Shown here: in pieces, positions 1 to 8,753 of the stretch | How positions within the stretch are numbered: the stretch's first letter is position 1 | Layout of the letters: every line of letters starts with the position of its first letter | Origin: Kiloniellales bacterium | Lineage (GTDB): Bacteria; Pseudomonadota; Alphaproteobacteria; Kiloniellales; JAKSBE01 | DNA length: 64,000 bases | Direction of reading: 5' to 3' | Assembly: GCA_030066685.1 (NCBI GenBank) | Contig: JASJBF010000040.1 | Coordinates: forward strand, 45,593 to 109,592 | Program-made: the position numbers and the translations under genes | The notes under the pieces: model-generated | Databases searched by the model: none | Told to the model about the DNA's origin: nothing | What the model saw: the letters and a program-made list of their open reading frames with translations, nothing else

Positions 1-244
1 GATCGAGGCCACGGCCTTCCGCAACGGCAGCCTGCAGGGCGCCTACTTCATCCTGGCGGCACGGGCCCTGGGCCTGGATTGCGGGCCGATGTCCGGCTTC
101 GACAACGCGATGGTGGACCAGGCCTTCTTTCCGGACGGCAAGGTCAGGTCCAACTTCCTGTGCAATCTCGGCTACGGCGATCCGTCGAAGCTCTTCCCGC
201 GCTCGCCGCGCTTCGACTTCGACGAGGTCTGCAAGATCGTCTAG
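1..244 (+). CDS. Malonic semialdehyde reductase-like nitroreductase, C-terminal part (cut by window edge)
   Basis: The frame is open from base 2 to a TAG at 242-244, so only the last 80 residues are present. [11 protein letters not shown] and the later [11 protein letters not shown] match the C-terminal half of RutE/HadB-type nitroreductases, FMN enzymes that use NAD(P)H to reduce malonic semialdehyde to 3-hydroxypropionate, for example in pyrimidine breakdown. The FMN-binding N-terminal half lies outside the window and no rut genes are next to it, so the substrate is inferred from the family only. tsaB follows 37 bases later on the same strand. Confidence 0.7.
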   Translation, partial: IEATAFRNGSLQGAYFILAARALGLDCGPMSGFDNAMVDQAFFPDGKVRSNFLCNLGYGDPSKLFPRSPRFDFDEVCKIV

Positions 245-281
245 GCCGCCTCGGCCCGGAGATCGCGCCGACGATCGAGCC

Positions 282-971
282 ATGACCCGCGCCATCCGCC
301 TGCTCGCTTTCGACAGCGCCGGATCCGCCTGTTCGGCGGCGATCTGGGACACCGGCCGGGTCGCCGCGGCGCGCTTCGAAGCCATGGCCCGAGGCCAGTC
401 CGAGCGCCTTATGCCGATGATCGAGGAGGTCATGGCGGAGGCCGGCCTCGACTACGCCGGTCTCGACGCCCTGGCGGTCACCCTCGGGCCCGGCGGCTTC
501 ACCGGCGTCCGGATCGGCCTGGCGGCCGCGCGCGGGCTGGCGCTGGCGACCGGCCGGCCGCTGCTCGGCCTGACCAGCTTCGAGGCGGTCGCCGCGGCGG
601 TCGACGAGGCCCGGCGCGGCGACCTGCCGCTGGCGGTCTGCCTCGACGCCAAGCGGGCGGAAGTCTATCTGCAGGTCTTCGCGCCCGATCTCGCGCCTCT
701 GGGCCCGCCCTGCTCGCTCCTGCCCGAGGACCTGCCCGAGGCCTTGCCGTCGGGTCCGCTGATCGCTGCGGGCGACGGCGTGCCGCGAGCGAGGGCGCAG
801 CTGGAGCGGCCCGGCTTGGTCCTTGCCGCCGGTGCCGGTCACGCCGATGCCGCGCGTTTCGCCGCCTTGGCCGCGGCCCGCCCGCTGCCGCCGGCCGGTA
901 CGCCGCCGCCTCGGCCGCTCTACCTGCGCGGGCCGGACGTGACCCTGCCGCGGCCCGGGGGGGCACCGTGA
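282..971 (+). CDS. tsaB: tRNA threonylcarbamoyladenosine biosynthesis protein TsaB
   Basis: The 229-residue protein has the usual TsaB length. It opens with the ASKHA-fold phosphate loop (LLAFDSAGSACSAA, about residues 7-20) and carries the family signature GPGGFTGVRIG at about residues 69-79. TsaB is the non-catalytic partner of TsaD; with TsaE they transfer the threonylcarbamoyl group made by TsaC to A37 of ANN-decoding tRNAs in the cytoplasm. The start is ATG 282. The stop overlaps the GTG of rimI (GTGA, 968-971), so the two genes are translationally coupled, a pairing common in proteobacteria. Confidence 0.93.
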   Translation: MTRAIRLLAFDSAGSACSAAIWDTGRVAAARFEAMARGQSERLMPMIEEVMAEAGLDYAGLDALAVTLGPGGFTGVRIGLAAARGLALATGRPLLGLTSFEAVAAAVDEARRGDLPLAVCLDAKRAEVYLQVFAPDLAPLGPPCSLLPEDLPEALPSGPLIAAGDGVPRARAQLERPGLVLAAGAGHADAARFAALAAARPLPPAGTPPPRPLYLRGPDVTLPRPGGAP

Positions 972-1453
972 GCGCCCCTGGCGCCGGGCGCGCGCCGCGG
1001 CTGCGCGAGGCCGGCGCCTTCGACCTGGAGCTTCTGGCCGGCCTGCACCGCGCCGCCTTCGATGCGCAGGCGGACGCCGAGATCTGGGACGCCGAAGCCC
1101 TGGCCGAGCTCCTCGCCATGCCCGGGGCTCTCGCGCTGATCGCCGAGGCCGGGGAGGCGCCTCTGGGCTTCGTCCTGGGCCGGGTCGCCGCCGAAGAGGC
1201 GGAACTGCTGACCCTGGGCGTCCGGCCCGCGGCCAGGGGGCTAGGCGTCGGCCGGGCCCTGGTCGATGCCATGGTGTTCCGGTCCGCGGCGCTGGGCGCC
1301 CGCAAGGTCTTTCTTGAAGTGGCAGAAGACAATACTGCCGCCCGGACTCTCTACCTTTCGGCCGGATTTCGGGAGGTGGGACGCCGACCGGGCTACTACC
1401 GGCGGGCAAATCGCACCCTCGACGCGGTGACTATGCAGCTGACCCCGAGGTAA
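968..1453 (+). CDS. rimI: Ribosomal protein S18 alanine N-acetyltransferase (GNAT)
   Basis: This 161-residue GNAT protein has the acetyl-CoA pyrophosphate loop RPAARGLGVGRAL (about residues 87-99) and the later ARTLYLSAGFREVGRRPGYY block typical of RimI, which acetylates the N-terminal alanine of ribosomal protein S18. It starts with GTG 968 overlapping the tsaB stop. Position next to tsaB is the main reason for preferring RimI over a generic GNAT; substrate is not provable from sequence. Base composition becomes clearly more AT-rich immediately after the stop, in the mucR leader. Confidence 0.85.
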   Translation: MSAPGAGRAPRLREAGAFDLELLAGLHRAAFDAQADAEIWDAEALAELLAMPGALALIAEAGEAPLGFVLGRVAAEEAELLTLGVRPAARGLGVGRALVDAMVFRSAALGARKVFLEVAEDNTAARTLYLSAGFREVGRRPGYYRRANRTLDAVTMQLTPR

Positions 1454-1727
1454 AGGTGAAGCTAATAGAGCTTTGATACTGAAGGATTTTGGCGGCGTCT
1501 CTGTGCGATTTTTGTGGATTTCTTTGGTTAATTTCGGCTTCGGCCGCCCTGCTGCCATTCGGCACTAGAGCGGAGAGACGCAAACGCCCGCTTTTCCAAG
1601 CTTTCCAGTAGAATCCCTTGCTTTCGCCGGTATTGCCAGGGGTATACTTGCTCAATAGCCCAGCTTGATTTAACGGTTTTTATACTTTAGATTAAAAAGC
1701 ACATAGCAGGGGACAAGCGAGAAGGCC
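1454..1727 (+). promoter_or_regulatory. AT-rich mucR leader with candidate promoter
   Basis: This 274-base gap is much richer in A/T than its surroundings. It has two copies of TATACTT (1643-1649 and 1681-1687). The first can act as a -10 box with TTGCTT at 1618-1623 (19-base spacer, longer than ideal). MucR/Ros proteins are known to bind AT-rich DNA with T-A steps and to repress their own genes, so autoregulation here is a reasonable inference, not something the sequence proves. No gene is seen in it. Confidence 0.4.
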
Positions 1728-2144
1728 ATGACCGAACAAGCGAAGCCAAGTGAGATCCTAACCCTGACGAGTAATGTCGTTGCCGCGCATGTGTCCAACA
1801 ATTCCGTGGCGGTGGCGGACCTGCCGAAGCTTATCCGCGATGTCTACGAGACGCTTGCCTCCGTCGGTGGCACCGGCGTCCCGGTCCAGGAGCGGCCGAC
1901 CCCGGCGGTCCCGATCAAGAAGTCGGTAACTCCGGACTACATCGTCTGCCTGGAGGATGGCAAGAAGCTCAAGATGCTGAAGCGCCATCTCAAGACGGCC
2001 TACAACATGACGCCGGAAGAGTATCGCGATCGCTGGGGGCTGACGCCGGACTATCCGATGGTCGCACCCAACTACGCGAAGCAGCGGAGCAAGCTTGCGA
2101 AGCAGATCGGCTTGGGCACCCGGGCGCGTCGCAAGAAAGCCTGA
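1728..2144 (+). CDS. mucR: MucR/Ros family transcriptional regulator
   Basis: The 138-residue protein has the MucR N-terminal oligomerisation segment (ISVSNNSVAVADLP-like, about residues 24-42: HVSNNSVAVADLPKLI) and a C-terminal Ros-type zinc-finger region from YIVCLEDGKKLKMLKRHL to the basic tail GTRARRKKA. MucR proteins are nucleoid-like repressors of surface polysaccharide, motility and cell-cycle genes in alphaproteobacteria. In classical Ros the finger is C-x2-C; here the second cysteine is Asp (C-L-E-D), a replacement known from zinc-free Ros homologues of Mesorhizobium. Single gene, with its own AT-rich leader and ATG start. Confidence 0.92.
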   Translation: MTEQAKPSEILTLTSNVVAAHVSNNSVAVADLPKLIRDVYETLASVGGTGVPVQERPTPAVPIKKSVTPDYIVCLEDGKKLKMLKRHLKTAYNMTPEEYRDRWGLTPDYPMVAPNYAKQRSKLAKQIGLGTRARRKKA

Positions 2145-2174
2145 GCTCCCGATCCTCCCCGAGTGTTCCGCCGG

Positions 2175-2311
2175 GCCGGCACCCAAGGCGCCTGTCCCAG
2201 GGAGGCTTGCGACCTGCACCCCTCCGGTTGATCGGCGAAGCGCGTTTGCCCGGATCGCCCCGAGTCTTGCAGAACATAGGCAATCCTTGGACAGGCGCCT
2301 TGGGTGCCGGC
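2175..2311. repeat. 23-bp perfect inverted repeat separated by 91 bp
   Basis: The left arm at 2175-2197 (beginning GCCGGCACCCAAGG) is exactly reverse-complemented at 2289-2311. After one mismatch three further pairs continue inward (2199-2201 with 2285-2287). The enclosed 91 bases hold no gene. The element fills most of the mucR-fur gap. It could fold as a long hairpin in RNA, act as a bidirectional terminator-like structure, or be the remains of a short palindromic mobile unit. There is no T-tract, so a simple rho-independent terminator is unlikely. Confidence 0.8.
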
Positions 2312-2364
2312 GTCGCTTTGAGCTATGATGGTCGGCGGTCTTCGGGAAGGGCTTACGGGCGACG

Positions 2365-2799
2365 ATGATTTCACGGGTGGAACAGCTCTGCATCGACAAG
2401 GGCTTGAAGATGACCGAACAGCGGCGGGTCATCGCCAAGGTCCTGTCCGACTCGGACGATCATCCCGACGTCGAGCAGCTCTATCAGCGCGCCAGCAAGA
2501 TCGATTCGCGGATTTCCATCGCCACCGTGTACCGCACGGTGAAGCTATTCGAAGAGGCCAACATCCTCGATCGGCACGACTTCGGCGACGGTAGGGCCCG
2601 CTACGAGGAGCGGCCGGAGGAGCATCACGATCACCTGATCGACATGAACAGCGGCGAGGTGATCGAGTTCCGCGATGACGAAATTGAGCGTCTTCAGGCC
2701 TATGTTGCCGAGACTCTTGGATATAGACTGGTAGGACACAGACTGGAGCTTTACGGCGTCCGGCTGACGGGGGCTGGTGAGGAATTCAAGAAAAGGTAA
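2365..2799 (+). CDS. fur: Fur-family regulator (Fur/Mur type)
   Basis: 144 residues with the Fur winged helix (LKMTEQRRVIAKVL, then VDQLYQ-like VEQLYQRASKIDSRISIATVYRTVKLF) and the metal-site segment EEHHDHLIDMNSGEVIEF at about residues 88-105. There is no C-terminal CxxC pair, as usual for alphaproteobacterial Fur, which in rhizobia mostly answers to manganese and is called Mur. A second, Irr-type member lies at 26722-27144, supporting a division of labour where Irr senses iron/haem and this protein senses Mn or Fe. The start is ATG 2365. Metal specificity is inferred from lineage only. Confidence 0.88.
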   Translation: MISRVEQLCIDKGLKMTEQRRVIAKVLSDSDDHPDVEQLYQRASKIDSRISIATVYRTVKLFEEANILDRHDFGDGRARYEERPEEHHDHLIDMNSGEVIEFRDDEIERLQAYVAETLGYRLVGHRLELYGVRLTGAGEEFKKR

Positions 2800-2974
2800 C
2801 ACTCCCTGGGCGAGCGAGGTGATAAGGGCTCCTTGATTCTCGGGTCCTACAACCTTTCCGGCCTTTGCCGGATGGCTTGCTTTTCCGGGCTGCAGACCTC
2901 TTCTGGGACCTGCCCTCCAGACCCCGAACCCGAACATTCGGGCCGGACAAATCTCGAAAGGGCAAGAACGCAAG

Positions 2975-3796
2975 ATGCGGGCGACAGAGGCGGAAGCGGA
3001 CAAGCCGGTCAACGTCCGCGCGGGCAATCTTCTGATCAGGACGGCGGAATCGCCGGCCGAGGTGCGCGCCGCACAGGGGCTGCGCTATCACGTGTTTTGC
3101 GAAGAGATGGGCTCCAAGTCGACGGCGGAGATGACCGCGGCCAGGCGCGAGTTCGATTCCTTCGATGCCCACTGCGAGCACCTTCTGGTCTTCGACCTGA
3201 AGCGAGGCAGCAGCCCAGAGGCGGTGGTCGCCACCTATCGGATGATGCGCCGTGCGGCGGCGGCGCGGCGGGGCCAGTTCTATTCGTCGAGCGAATACGA
3301 CGTGTCAAACATCCTGGCCGTTCCGGGCGAGGTGCTCGAAGTCGGGCGCTCCTGCGTGCACCCGGACTACCGCCGGGGCTCGACCATGCAGCTTCTGTGG
3401 CGCGGCATCGCCGAATACGTCTTCCACTACGACATCCGGATCCTCTTCGGCTGCGCCAGCCTGCCGGGGATCGACCCCGATGCCAACGCTCTGCCGCTGA
3501 CCTACCTCTACTACAACCATCTTGCCCCGCCGGAACTGAGGGCGACGGCGCTGCCGGAGCTCTACGTCGACATGCGGCGGGTCGCGCCCGAGGAGGTCGA
3601 CGAACAGGCAGCCAAGGCCATGCTGCCGCCGCTCATCAAGGGCTATCTGCGCCTCGGGGGCTATGTCGGCGACGGTGCGGTGATCGATCGCGACTTCAAC
3701 ACGACCGACGTTTGCGTGATGGTCAAGACCGACTGGGTCACCGAAAAGTACATCAAGCACTACGCGCGGAAATCCACCGCCAAGCCGCAATCCTAG
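2975..3796 (+). CDS. olsB: L-ornithine N-alpha-acyltransferase (lyso-ornithine lipid synthesis)
   Basis: 273 residues of the acyl-homoserine-lactone-synthase-like/GNAT group. Recognisable OlsB blocks are AQGLRYHVFCEEMG (about 34-47), EVGRSCVHPDYRRGSTMQLLW (about 121-141, shown here in part: GRSCVHPDYRRG), and FGCASLPGIDP. OlsB transfers a 3-hydroxyacyl chain from ACP to ornithine, giving lyso-ornithine lipid, a phosphorus-free membrane lipid precursor. The ATG at 2975 is chosen because the olsA-type gene follows 26 bases after the stop in another frame. No strong Shine-Dalgarno precedes it; AAAGGG at 2957-2962 is rather far. Confidence 0.87.
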   Translation: MRATEAEADKPVNVRAGNLLIRTAESPAEVRAAQGLRYHVFCEEMGSKSTAEMTAARREFDSFDAHCEHLLVFDLKRGSSPEAVVATYRMMRRAAAARRGQFYSSSEYDVSNILAVPGEVLEVGRSCVHPDYRRGSTMQLLWRGIAEYVFHYDIRILFGCASLPGIDPDANALPLTYLYYNHLAPPELRATALPELYVDMRRVAPEEVDEQAAKAMLPPLIKGYLRLGGYVGDGAVIDRDFNTTDVCVMVKTDWVTEKYIKHYARKSTAKPQS

Positions 3797-3822
3797 AGGG
3801 TCGGTACGATCCGCCGGTCATC

Positions 3823-4653
3823 ATGAACAGGTCGCCTATCGGTTCTCCCATCAGGGCCCTGGTCAGGCTGACGCTCTACGCGGTCTGGAGCCTGGCCAGC
3901 ATCTCGGTGTTCGTGGTCTGCCGGCCGCTCGGCCAGGTGCCGCAGCGGACGCTGATCCTCTGGCATCACGGCATCAACTGCCGAATTGCCGGTTTCAAGG
4001 TCGAAGTGCGCGGCCAAGCGCGGCGGGAGCACCCGACGCTCTTCGTCTGCAACCACGTGTCCTACTTCGACATCCCGATCGTCGGCGCGCTGGTCGACGG
4101 CTGCTTCGTCGCCAAGTCGGAGGTCAGGACCTGGCCGGTGATCGGCATCATGGCCAGGCTGCAGCGCTCGGTCTTCATCGAGCGCATGCCGCGCCGGGCC
4201 GCCGACCATCGCAACGAGCTGCTCGACCGGCTGGAGGGCGGCGACAACCTGATCCTGTTTCCAGAAGGCACGAGCAGCGACGGTAACGGGGTCCTTCCCT
4301 TCAAGTCCTCGCTCTTCGCCATCGCCCAGTCGCAGGTGGCCGGCCAGCCGGTGGTGGTCCAGCCGGTGTCGATCGCCTACACGAAGCTCGACGGCATGCC
4401 CCTGGGGCGCTATTTAAGGCCGTTTTTCGCCTGGTACGGCGACATGGAGCTGGCCGGCCATCTCTGGCAGGCCTTGGCGCTGGGTCGCTGTACGGTGGTG
4501 GTGGAGTTCCACCCCCCGGTCACGATCGCCGAATTCGGCTCACGCAAGGCCCTGAGCGAACACTGCCAGAGAGCGGCGAGCGAAGGGGTCGCCGCGGCGA
4601 TCTCCGACCGGCCAACCCGGCGGCTGGAGGTACCGGAGACCGCCGCCGCGTAA
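3823..4653 (+). CDS. olsA: 1-acyl-sn-glycerol-3-phosphate / lyso-ornithine lipid O-acyltransferase
   Basis: The 276-residue PlsC-domain protein has an N-terminal membrane segment (about residues 14-30, LTLYAVWSLASISVFVV), the catalytic H-x4-D motif in CNHVSYFDIP (about residues 70-79) and the substrate motif FPEGTSSDG (about residues 146-154). Directly downstream of olsB it most likely adds the second acyl chain to lyso-ornithine lipid; a role as ordinary PlsC in phosphatidic acid synthesis remains possible. The frame is open far upstream through olsB, but homology begins only at ATG 3823, after the olsB stop. miaB follows 55 bases later. Confidence 0.82.
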   Translation: MNRSPIGSPIRALVRLTLYAVWSLASISVFVVCRPLGQVPQRTLILWHHGINCRIAGFKVEVRGQARREHPTLFVCNHVSYFDIPIVGALVDGCFVAKSEVRTWPVIGIMARLQRSVFIERMPRRAADHRNELLDRLEGGDNLILFPEGTSSDGNGVLPFKSSLFAIAQSQVAGQPVVVQPVSIAYTKLDGMPLGRYLRPFFAWYGDMELAGHLWQALALGRCTVVVEFHPPVTIAEFGSRKALSEHCQRAASEGVAAAISDRPTRRLEVPETAAA

Positions 4654-4708
4654 GCCGCGCCGCGACGACGCGGCGTGACGCGCGCCGGCCAGAGGAGAAG
4701 CCCCAGAG

Positions 4709-6097
4709 GTGAGCAAGAAGCTGTTCATCAAGACCTACGGCTGCCAGATGAACGTCTACGATTCCCTCAGGATGGCGGACGTTCTGGCACCGCTCGGCTA
4801 CCGGACGGCGGAGACGCCGGAGGACGCCGATCTCGTGGTCCTGAACACCTGCCACATCCGCGAAAAGGCCAGCGAGAAGGTCTTCTCAGAGCTCGGCCGC
4901 CTGCGCGGGCTCAAGACGGCCCGGGCCGAGAGCGGCGGCCGGATGATGATCGCCGTCGCCGGCTGCGTGGCCCAGGCGGAAGGCGAGGAGATCCTGCGCC
5001 GGGCGCCTCAGGTCGACCTGGTCTTTGGGCCGCAGACCTATCACCGCCTGGCGGCCTTGGTGACCGAAGCGGCCCGCAGCGAGGTCGGCGTGATCGACAC
5101 CAGCTTCCCCTCGGAATCCAAGTTCGACCACCTGCCGGAAGAGGCCCGGCCGCAGGGCGCCGCCGCCTACCTCTCGGTCCAGGAGGGCTGCGACAAGTTC
5201 TGCACCTTCTGCGTCGTGCCCTATACCAGGGGCGCCGAGCATTCGCGGCCGGCCGCGGCGGTCATTGCCGAGGCCCGGCGCCTGGTCGCTGCGGGTGCGC
5301 GTGAGATCACCTTGCTCGGCCAGAACGTCAACGCCTATCACGGCGAAGGCCCGGCGGGCGGCACCTGGGGTCTCGGCCGGCTGCTTGGCGCCCTGGCCGA
5401 GATCGAGGGCCTGGCGCGCCTGCGCTACACCACCTCGCATCCACGCGACATGGACGAGGAGCTGATCGCCGCCCACCGCGACCTTCCGGTGGTGATGCCC
5501 TACCTGCACCTGCCGGTGCAGTCGGGCTCCGACAAAGTCCTGGCGGCGATGAACCGGCGCCACGGCGCCGCCGACTACCTCCGCGTGGTCGAGTGCCTGC
5601 GCGCAGCGCGGCCCGACCTTGCCCTGTCCTCCGACTTCATCGTCGGCTTCCCGAATGAGAGCGACCAGGACTTCGCCGACACCCTGCGCCTGGTCACCGA
5701 CGTCGGCTTCGCCCAGGCCTACTCCTTCAAATACAGCCCGCGCCCCGGAACGCCGGCGGCCGAGGCGCCGGACCAGGTGCCGGAGCCCGTCAAGGCCGAG
5801 CGCCTGGCCACGCTTCAGGGCCTGCTGGCCGAGCAGCAGGCCGCCTTCAACCAGGGCTGCGTCGGGCGGGAGCTCGAGGTGCTCTTCGAGGCCGAGGGCC
5901 GCCGGGAAGGTCAGCTCCTGGGCCGCAGCCCCTTCATGCAGGCGGTCCACGTCGCGGCGCCGGCCCGGCTCAAGGGCCGGCTGCTGCCGGTCCGGATCGA
6001 AGGCGCCCACCCCAACAGCCTGGCCGGCCGGCTTGCCGGCGCCCCGGACGAGCGGGGGTCTGGCGCCGCGGCCGGCGTCATGGAGGCGGCATCGTGA
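4709..6097 (+). CDS. miaB: tRNA-2-methylthio-N6-dimethylallyladenosine synthase MiaB
   Basis: 462 residues with the three MTTase-domain cysteines ([29 protein letters not shown]), the radical-SAM cluster motif [15 protein letters not shown] (about residues 165-179), and a C-terminal TRAM domain (about 380-445). The enzyme methylthiolates i6A37 in tRNAs that read UNN codons, using two Fe4S4 clusters and SAM. The start is GTG 4709, preceded by GAGGAG at 4692-4697; the stop overlaps phoH by four bases. The C-terminal tail after TRAM (about 20 residues, [13 protein letters not shown]) is low-complexity and adds nothing recognisable. Confidence 0.96.
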   Translation: MSKKLFIKTYGCQMNVYDSLRMADVLAPLGYRTAETPEDADLVVLNTCHIREKASEKVFSELGRLRGLKTARAESGGRMMIAVAGCVAQAEGEEILRRAPQVDLVFGPQTYHRLAALVTEAARSEVGVIDTSFPSESKFDHLPEEARPQGAAAYLSVQEGCDKFCTFCVVPYTRGAEHSRPAAAVIAEARRLVAAGAREITLLGQNVNAYHGEGPAGGTWGLGRLLGALAEIEGLARLRYTTSHPRDMDEELIAAHRDLPVVMPYLHLPVQSGSDKVLAAMNRRHGAADYLRVVECLRAARPDLALSSDFIVGFPNESDQDFADTLRLVTDVGFAQAYSFKYSPRPGTPAAEAPDQVPEPVKAERLATLQGLLAEQQAAFNQGCVGRELEVLFEAEGRREGQLLGRSPFMQAVHVAAPARLKGRLLPVRIEGAHPNSLAGRLAGAPDERGSGAAAGVMEAAS

Positions 6098-7107
6098 GCC
6101 GGGCGCAGAACGCCGATTCCCTGACGCTCCAGTTCGACGACAACAACCTGCTGCCGCAGCTCTTCGGTCAGCACGACGAGAACCTGTCGCGCCTCGAGGC
6201 GCAGCTCGGGGTCTCGGTCGCGACCCGCGGCAACCGGCTGTCGATCTCCGGGCCGCCGGACTCGGTACGGGCCGCCCAGCATGCACTCAAGGCGCTCTAC
6301 GCCCGCTTGGAGAAGGGCATGGAGGTCGGCCAGGGCGAGGTCGACGCGGTGGTGCGCCTGAGCCGCGACGGCCCCGAAGGCGAAGCCGGCGCCGCGGCGG
6401 TGCACGAGGAGGCGCTGACGGTCAAGACCCGCAAGCGCCAAGTGACCCCGCGCTCGACCAACCAGGCCGGCTACATCCAGGCCCTGCTCCAGCACGAGCT
6501 GGTCTTCGGGATCGGGCCGGCCGGCACGGGCAAGACCTACCTGGCGGTCGCGGTCGCGGTCAGCATGATGCTGGAGGGGCGGGTCGACCGGATCATCCTG
6601 TCGCGCCCTGCGGTCGAGGCCGGCGAGCGCCTGGGCTTCCTGCCCGGCGACCTGAGAGAGAAGGTCGATCCCTATCTCCGGCCGCTCTACGATGCGCTCT
6701 ACGACATGTTGCCGGCCGACCAAGTCGCCAACCGGCTGGCCAGCGGCGAGATCGAGGTGGCGCCCCTGGCCTTCATGCGCGGGCGCACCCTGGCAAACTC
6801 CTTCATCATCCTGGATGAGGCGCAGAATGCCACCCCGGTCCAGATGAAGATGTTCTTAACCCGTATGGGGGAAAACTCGCGGATGGCGGTGACCGGCGAC
6901 CTGTCCCAGGTGGACCTGCCCCGGGGCCAGCTCTCCGGGCTGCGCGACGCCGTCGACCTTCTGACGGGGATGGACTCCGTGGCCCTGGTGCAGTTCACTG
7001 ATGTCGATGTCGTGCGTCACAACCTGGTGACCCGGATCGTCCGCGCCTACGAGGCGCGGGACAAGGCCGACGAAACTGCCGGTCGGGGCAAGGATGCAAA
7101 GCGATGA
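6094..7107 (+). CDS. phoH: PhoH-like ATPase
   Basis: 337 residues; an N-terminal RNA-binding-like segment (about 1-75), then the PhoH ATPase with Walker [13 protein letters not shown] (about 141-152), the PhoH signature [17 protein letters not shown] and Walker [12 protein letters not shown]. PhoH/YbeZ partners YbeY in ribosomal RNA maturation and quality control; ybeY follows in this operon. Start is GTG 6094, overlapping the miaB stop (GTGA), which indicates translational coupling. Confidence 0.92.
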   Translation: MSRAQNADSLTLQFDDNNLLPQLFGQHDENLSRLEAQLGVSVATRGNRLSISGPPDSVRAAQHALKALYARLEKGMEVGQGEVDAVVRLSRDGPEGEAGAAAVHEEALTVKTRKRQVTPRSTNQAGYIQALLQHELVFGIGPAGTGKTYLAVAVAVSMMLEGRVDRIILSRPAVEAGERLGFLPGDLREKVDPYLRPLYDALYDMLPADQVANRLASGEIEVAPLAFMRGRTLANSFIILDEAQNATPVQMKMFLTRMGENSRMAVTGDLSQVDLPRGQLSGLRDAVDLLTGMDSVALVQFTDVDVVRHNLVTRIVRAYEARDKADETAGRGKDAKR

Positions 7108-7181
7108 GGCGCCGCGACGGCGGCAGCGTCCGTGAGGTGGGCTTGGTGCAAGAGGATGCCGACTGAAGGCCCCCGGCAGAA

Positions 7182-7742
7182 ATGAGCGACGAACCCGGAA
7201 GTAGACGCTACCTGGTCCCGGTCAGCCGCGAGGGCGGCGACTGGGCGCTGGGCCTGCCCGAGGCCGAGGCCCTGGCCGAGCGCGCCGTCGCCGCGGCTCT
7301 GACCGCGGCCGCGGAAGACCCGGCCGCCCTCGCAGGGGCCGAGGTCTCCATCCTCCTCGCCGACGACGCGACCCTGAGACGGCTCAACCGCGACTACCGG
7401 GGCCAGGACCGTCCGACAAACGTCCTGGCCTTCCCCAACATGGCGCCGAACAGCGCGCCGCCGCCCGGCATGGCCCTGGCCCTCGGGGACCTGGCGCTGG
7501 CCTGGGAGACGCTGCGCCGCGAAGCCGCGGCCCAGAACAAGCCCCTGGCGGACCATTTCAGCCACCTCGTGGTCCACGGCACCCTGCATCTGCTGGGCCA
7601 CGATCACGAGGCCGAGGCCGAGGCCCGGGTCATGGAGGACCTGGAGCGAGGAATCCTTGGCAGTCTGGGCTTGCCCGACCCATATCGATTTGTGGAGGAC
7701 AACGGGTCGCCGTCGAAGCGGGAGGCAAGCGGCGCCGGCTAA
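7182..7742 (+). CDS. ybeY: Endoribonuclease YbeY (rRNA maturation)
   Basis: 186 residues ending with the zinc motif HGTLHLLGHDH (about residues 131-141), the three-histidine signature of the UPF0054/YbeY family. The upstream YRGQDRPTNVLAFPN block is also typical. YbeY is a single-strand RNase that trims 16S rRNA 3' ends and helps degrade defective ribosomes. The ATG at 7182 is 74 bases after phoH. The stop TAA directly abuts the next start codon, so corC is translated from the same message. The N-terminal 25 residues are an extension compared with many YbeY proteins. Confidence 0.93.
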   Translation: MSDEPGSRRYLVPVSREGGDWALGLPEAEALAERAVAAALTAAAEDPAALAGAEVSILLADDATLRRLNRDYRGQDRPTNVLAFPNMAPNSAPPPGMALALGDLALAWETLRREAAAQNKPLADHFSHLVVHGTLHLLGHDHEAEAEARVMEDLERGILGSLGLPDPYRFVEDNGSPSKREASGAG

Positions 7743-8753
7743 ATGCGAATGAGCGCGACCAGCGAAACATCTGATCTCTCGAAATCCAAGGCCGAAGGCC
7801 GCGGCGGCGACGCGCCGCTGACCGGCTTTTGGGGCCGGCTGCGCGGCTGGCTGCGGGGCCGCAACGGCGACAACAGGCTGCGCGACACCATCGAGGAGAT
7901 CATCGAGGAAACCGAGCGCGAGGAGCAGGCCGATGTCGCCATCGGCAGCCATGAGCGCGTCATGCTCGGCAACATCCTCAAGCTGCGCCACCTGACGGCC
8001 TACGACGTCATGGTGCCGCGTGCCGACATCGTCGGCGTCGACATCTCGGCGCCCCTCGACGAGGTCATCACGGCGACCAGCGGCAAGGGCCATTCCAGGG
8101 TCCCGGTCTACCGCGGCAATCTGGACGACGTCGTCGGGTTCGTGCACATCAAGGACGTGCTGGCGGCGGTCAAGAGCGAGCGCAAGTTCGGCCTCGCCGG
8201 ACTGACCCGGGGGGTGCTCTTCGTCGCGCCTTCCATGCGGGTCCTCGATCTGCTGCTGCAGATGCGCCTGTCCCGGGTTCACCTGGCCCTGGTCGTCGAC
8301 GAGTTCGGCGGCACCGACGGCCTGATCACCATCGAGGACCTGGTCGAGGAGATCGTCGGCGAGATCGAGGACGAGCACGACGCCGAAGCCGGCCCGCGCC
8401 TGGTCCGCTGGCCGGACGGCTCATTGGTCGCCGACGCCCGGGTCGACGTCGACGAGTTCGAGGAGGACTTCGGCCGCGTTCTGACCCCCGAAGAGCGCGA
8501 GGAGGACATCGATACCCTGGGCGGCCTGGTCGCCACCATCGCCGGCCGGGTGCCGACCCGGGGAGAATTGATCCTGCATTCCTCGGGCGTCAGCTTCGAG
8601 GTGATGGAGGCCGATCCGCGGCGGATCAAGCGCTTGCGCGTTCGCCGCACGCCGAACGGGGCCGAGGCGGCCGCCGACGAGGCTTCAAGGCCCCTACCCG
8701 AAGGCGAAGCGGAGGCCGGCGCCGAGGTCGAACCCGGGGCTTCCGAGCGGTGA
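7743..8753 (+). CDS. corC: CBS-domain hemolysin-related protein (CorC type)
   Basis: 336 residues: two CBS domains (about 80-205, including MVPRADIVGVDI and VVDEFGGTDGLITIEDLVEE) followed by a CorC_HlyC transporter-associated domain (about 215-295, DGSLVADARVDVDEFEE). There is no DUF21 membrane domain, so it is the soluble form linked to magnesium/cobalt homeostasis. It begins immediately after the ybeY stop (ATG 7743; ATG 7749 is an alternative) and its stop overlaps lnt by four bases. The last 40 residues are acidic and alanine-rich. The biochemical role of this family remains loosely defined. Confidence 0.88.
   Translation: MRMSATSETSDLSKSKAEGRGGDAPLTGFWGRLRGWLRGRNGDNRLRDTIEEIIEETEREEQADVAIGSHERVMLGNILKLRHLTAYDVMVPRADIVGVDISAPLDEVITATSGKGHSRVPVYRGNLDDVVGFVHIKDVLAAVKSERKFGLAGLTRGVLFVAPSMRVLDLLLQMRLSRVHLALVVDEFGGTDGLITIEDLVEEIVGEIEDEHDAEAGPRLVRWPDGSLVADARVDVDEFEEDFGRVLTPEEREEDIDTLGGLVATIAGRVPTRGELILHSSGVSFEVMEADPRRIKRLRVRRTPNGAEAAADEASRPLPEGEAEAGAEVEPGASER

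Noticed and set aside
2833..3822. Upstream extension of the olsA frame through olsB
   Set aside because: The extension has no homology and overlaps the well-supported olsB in another frame; acyltransferase similarity begins at ATG 3823.
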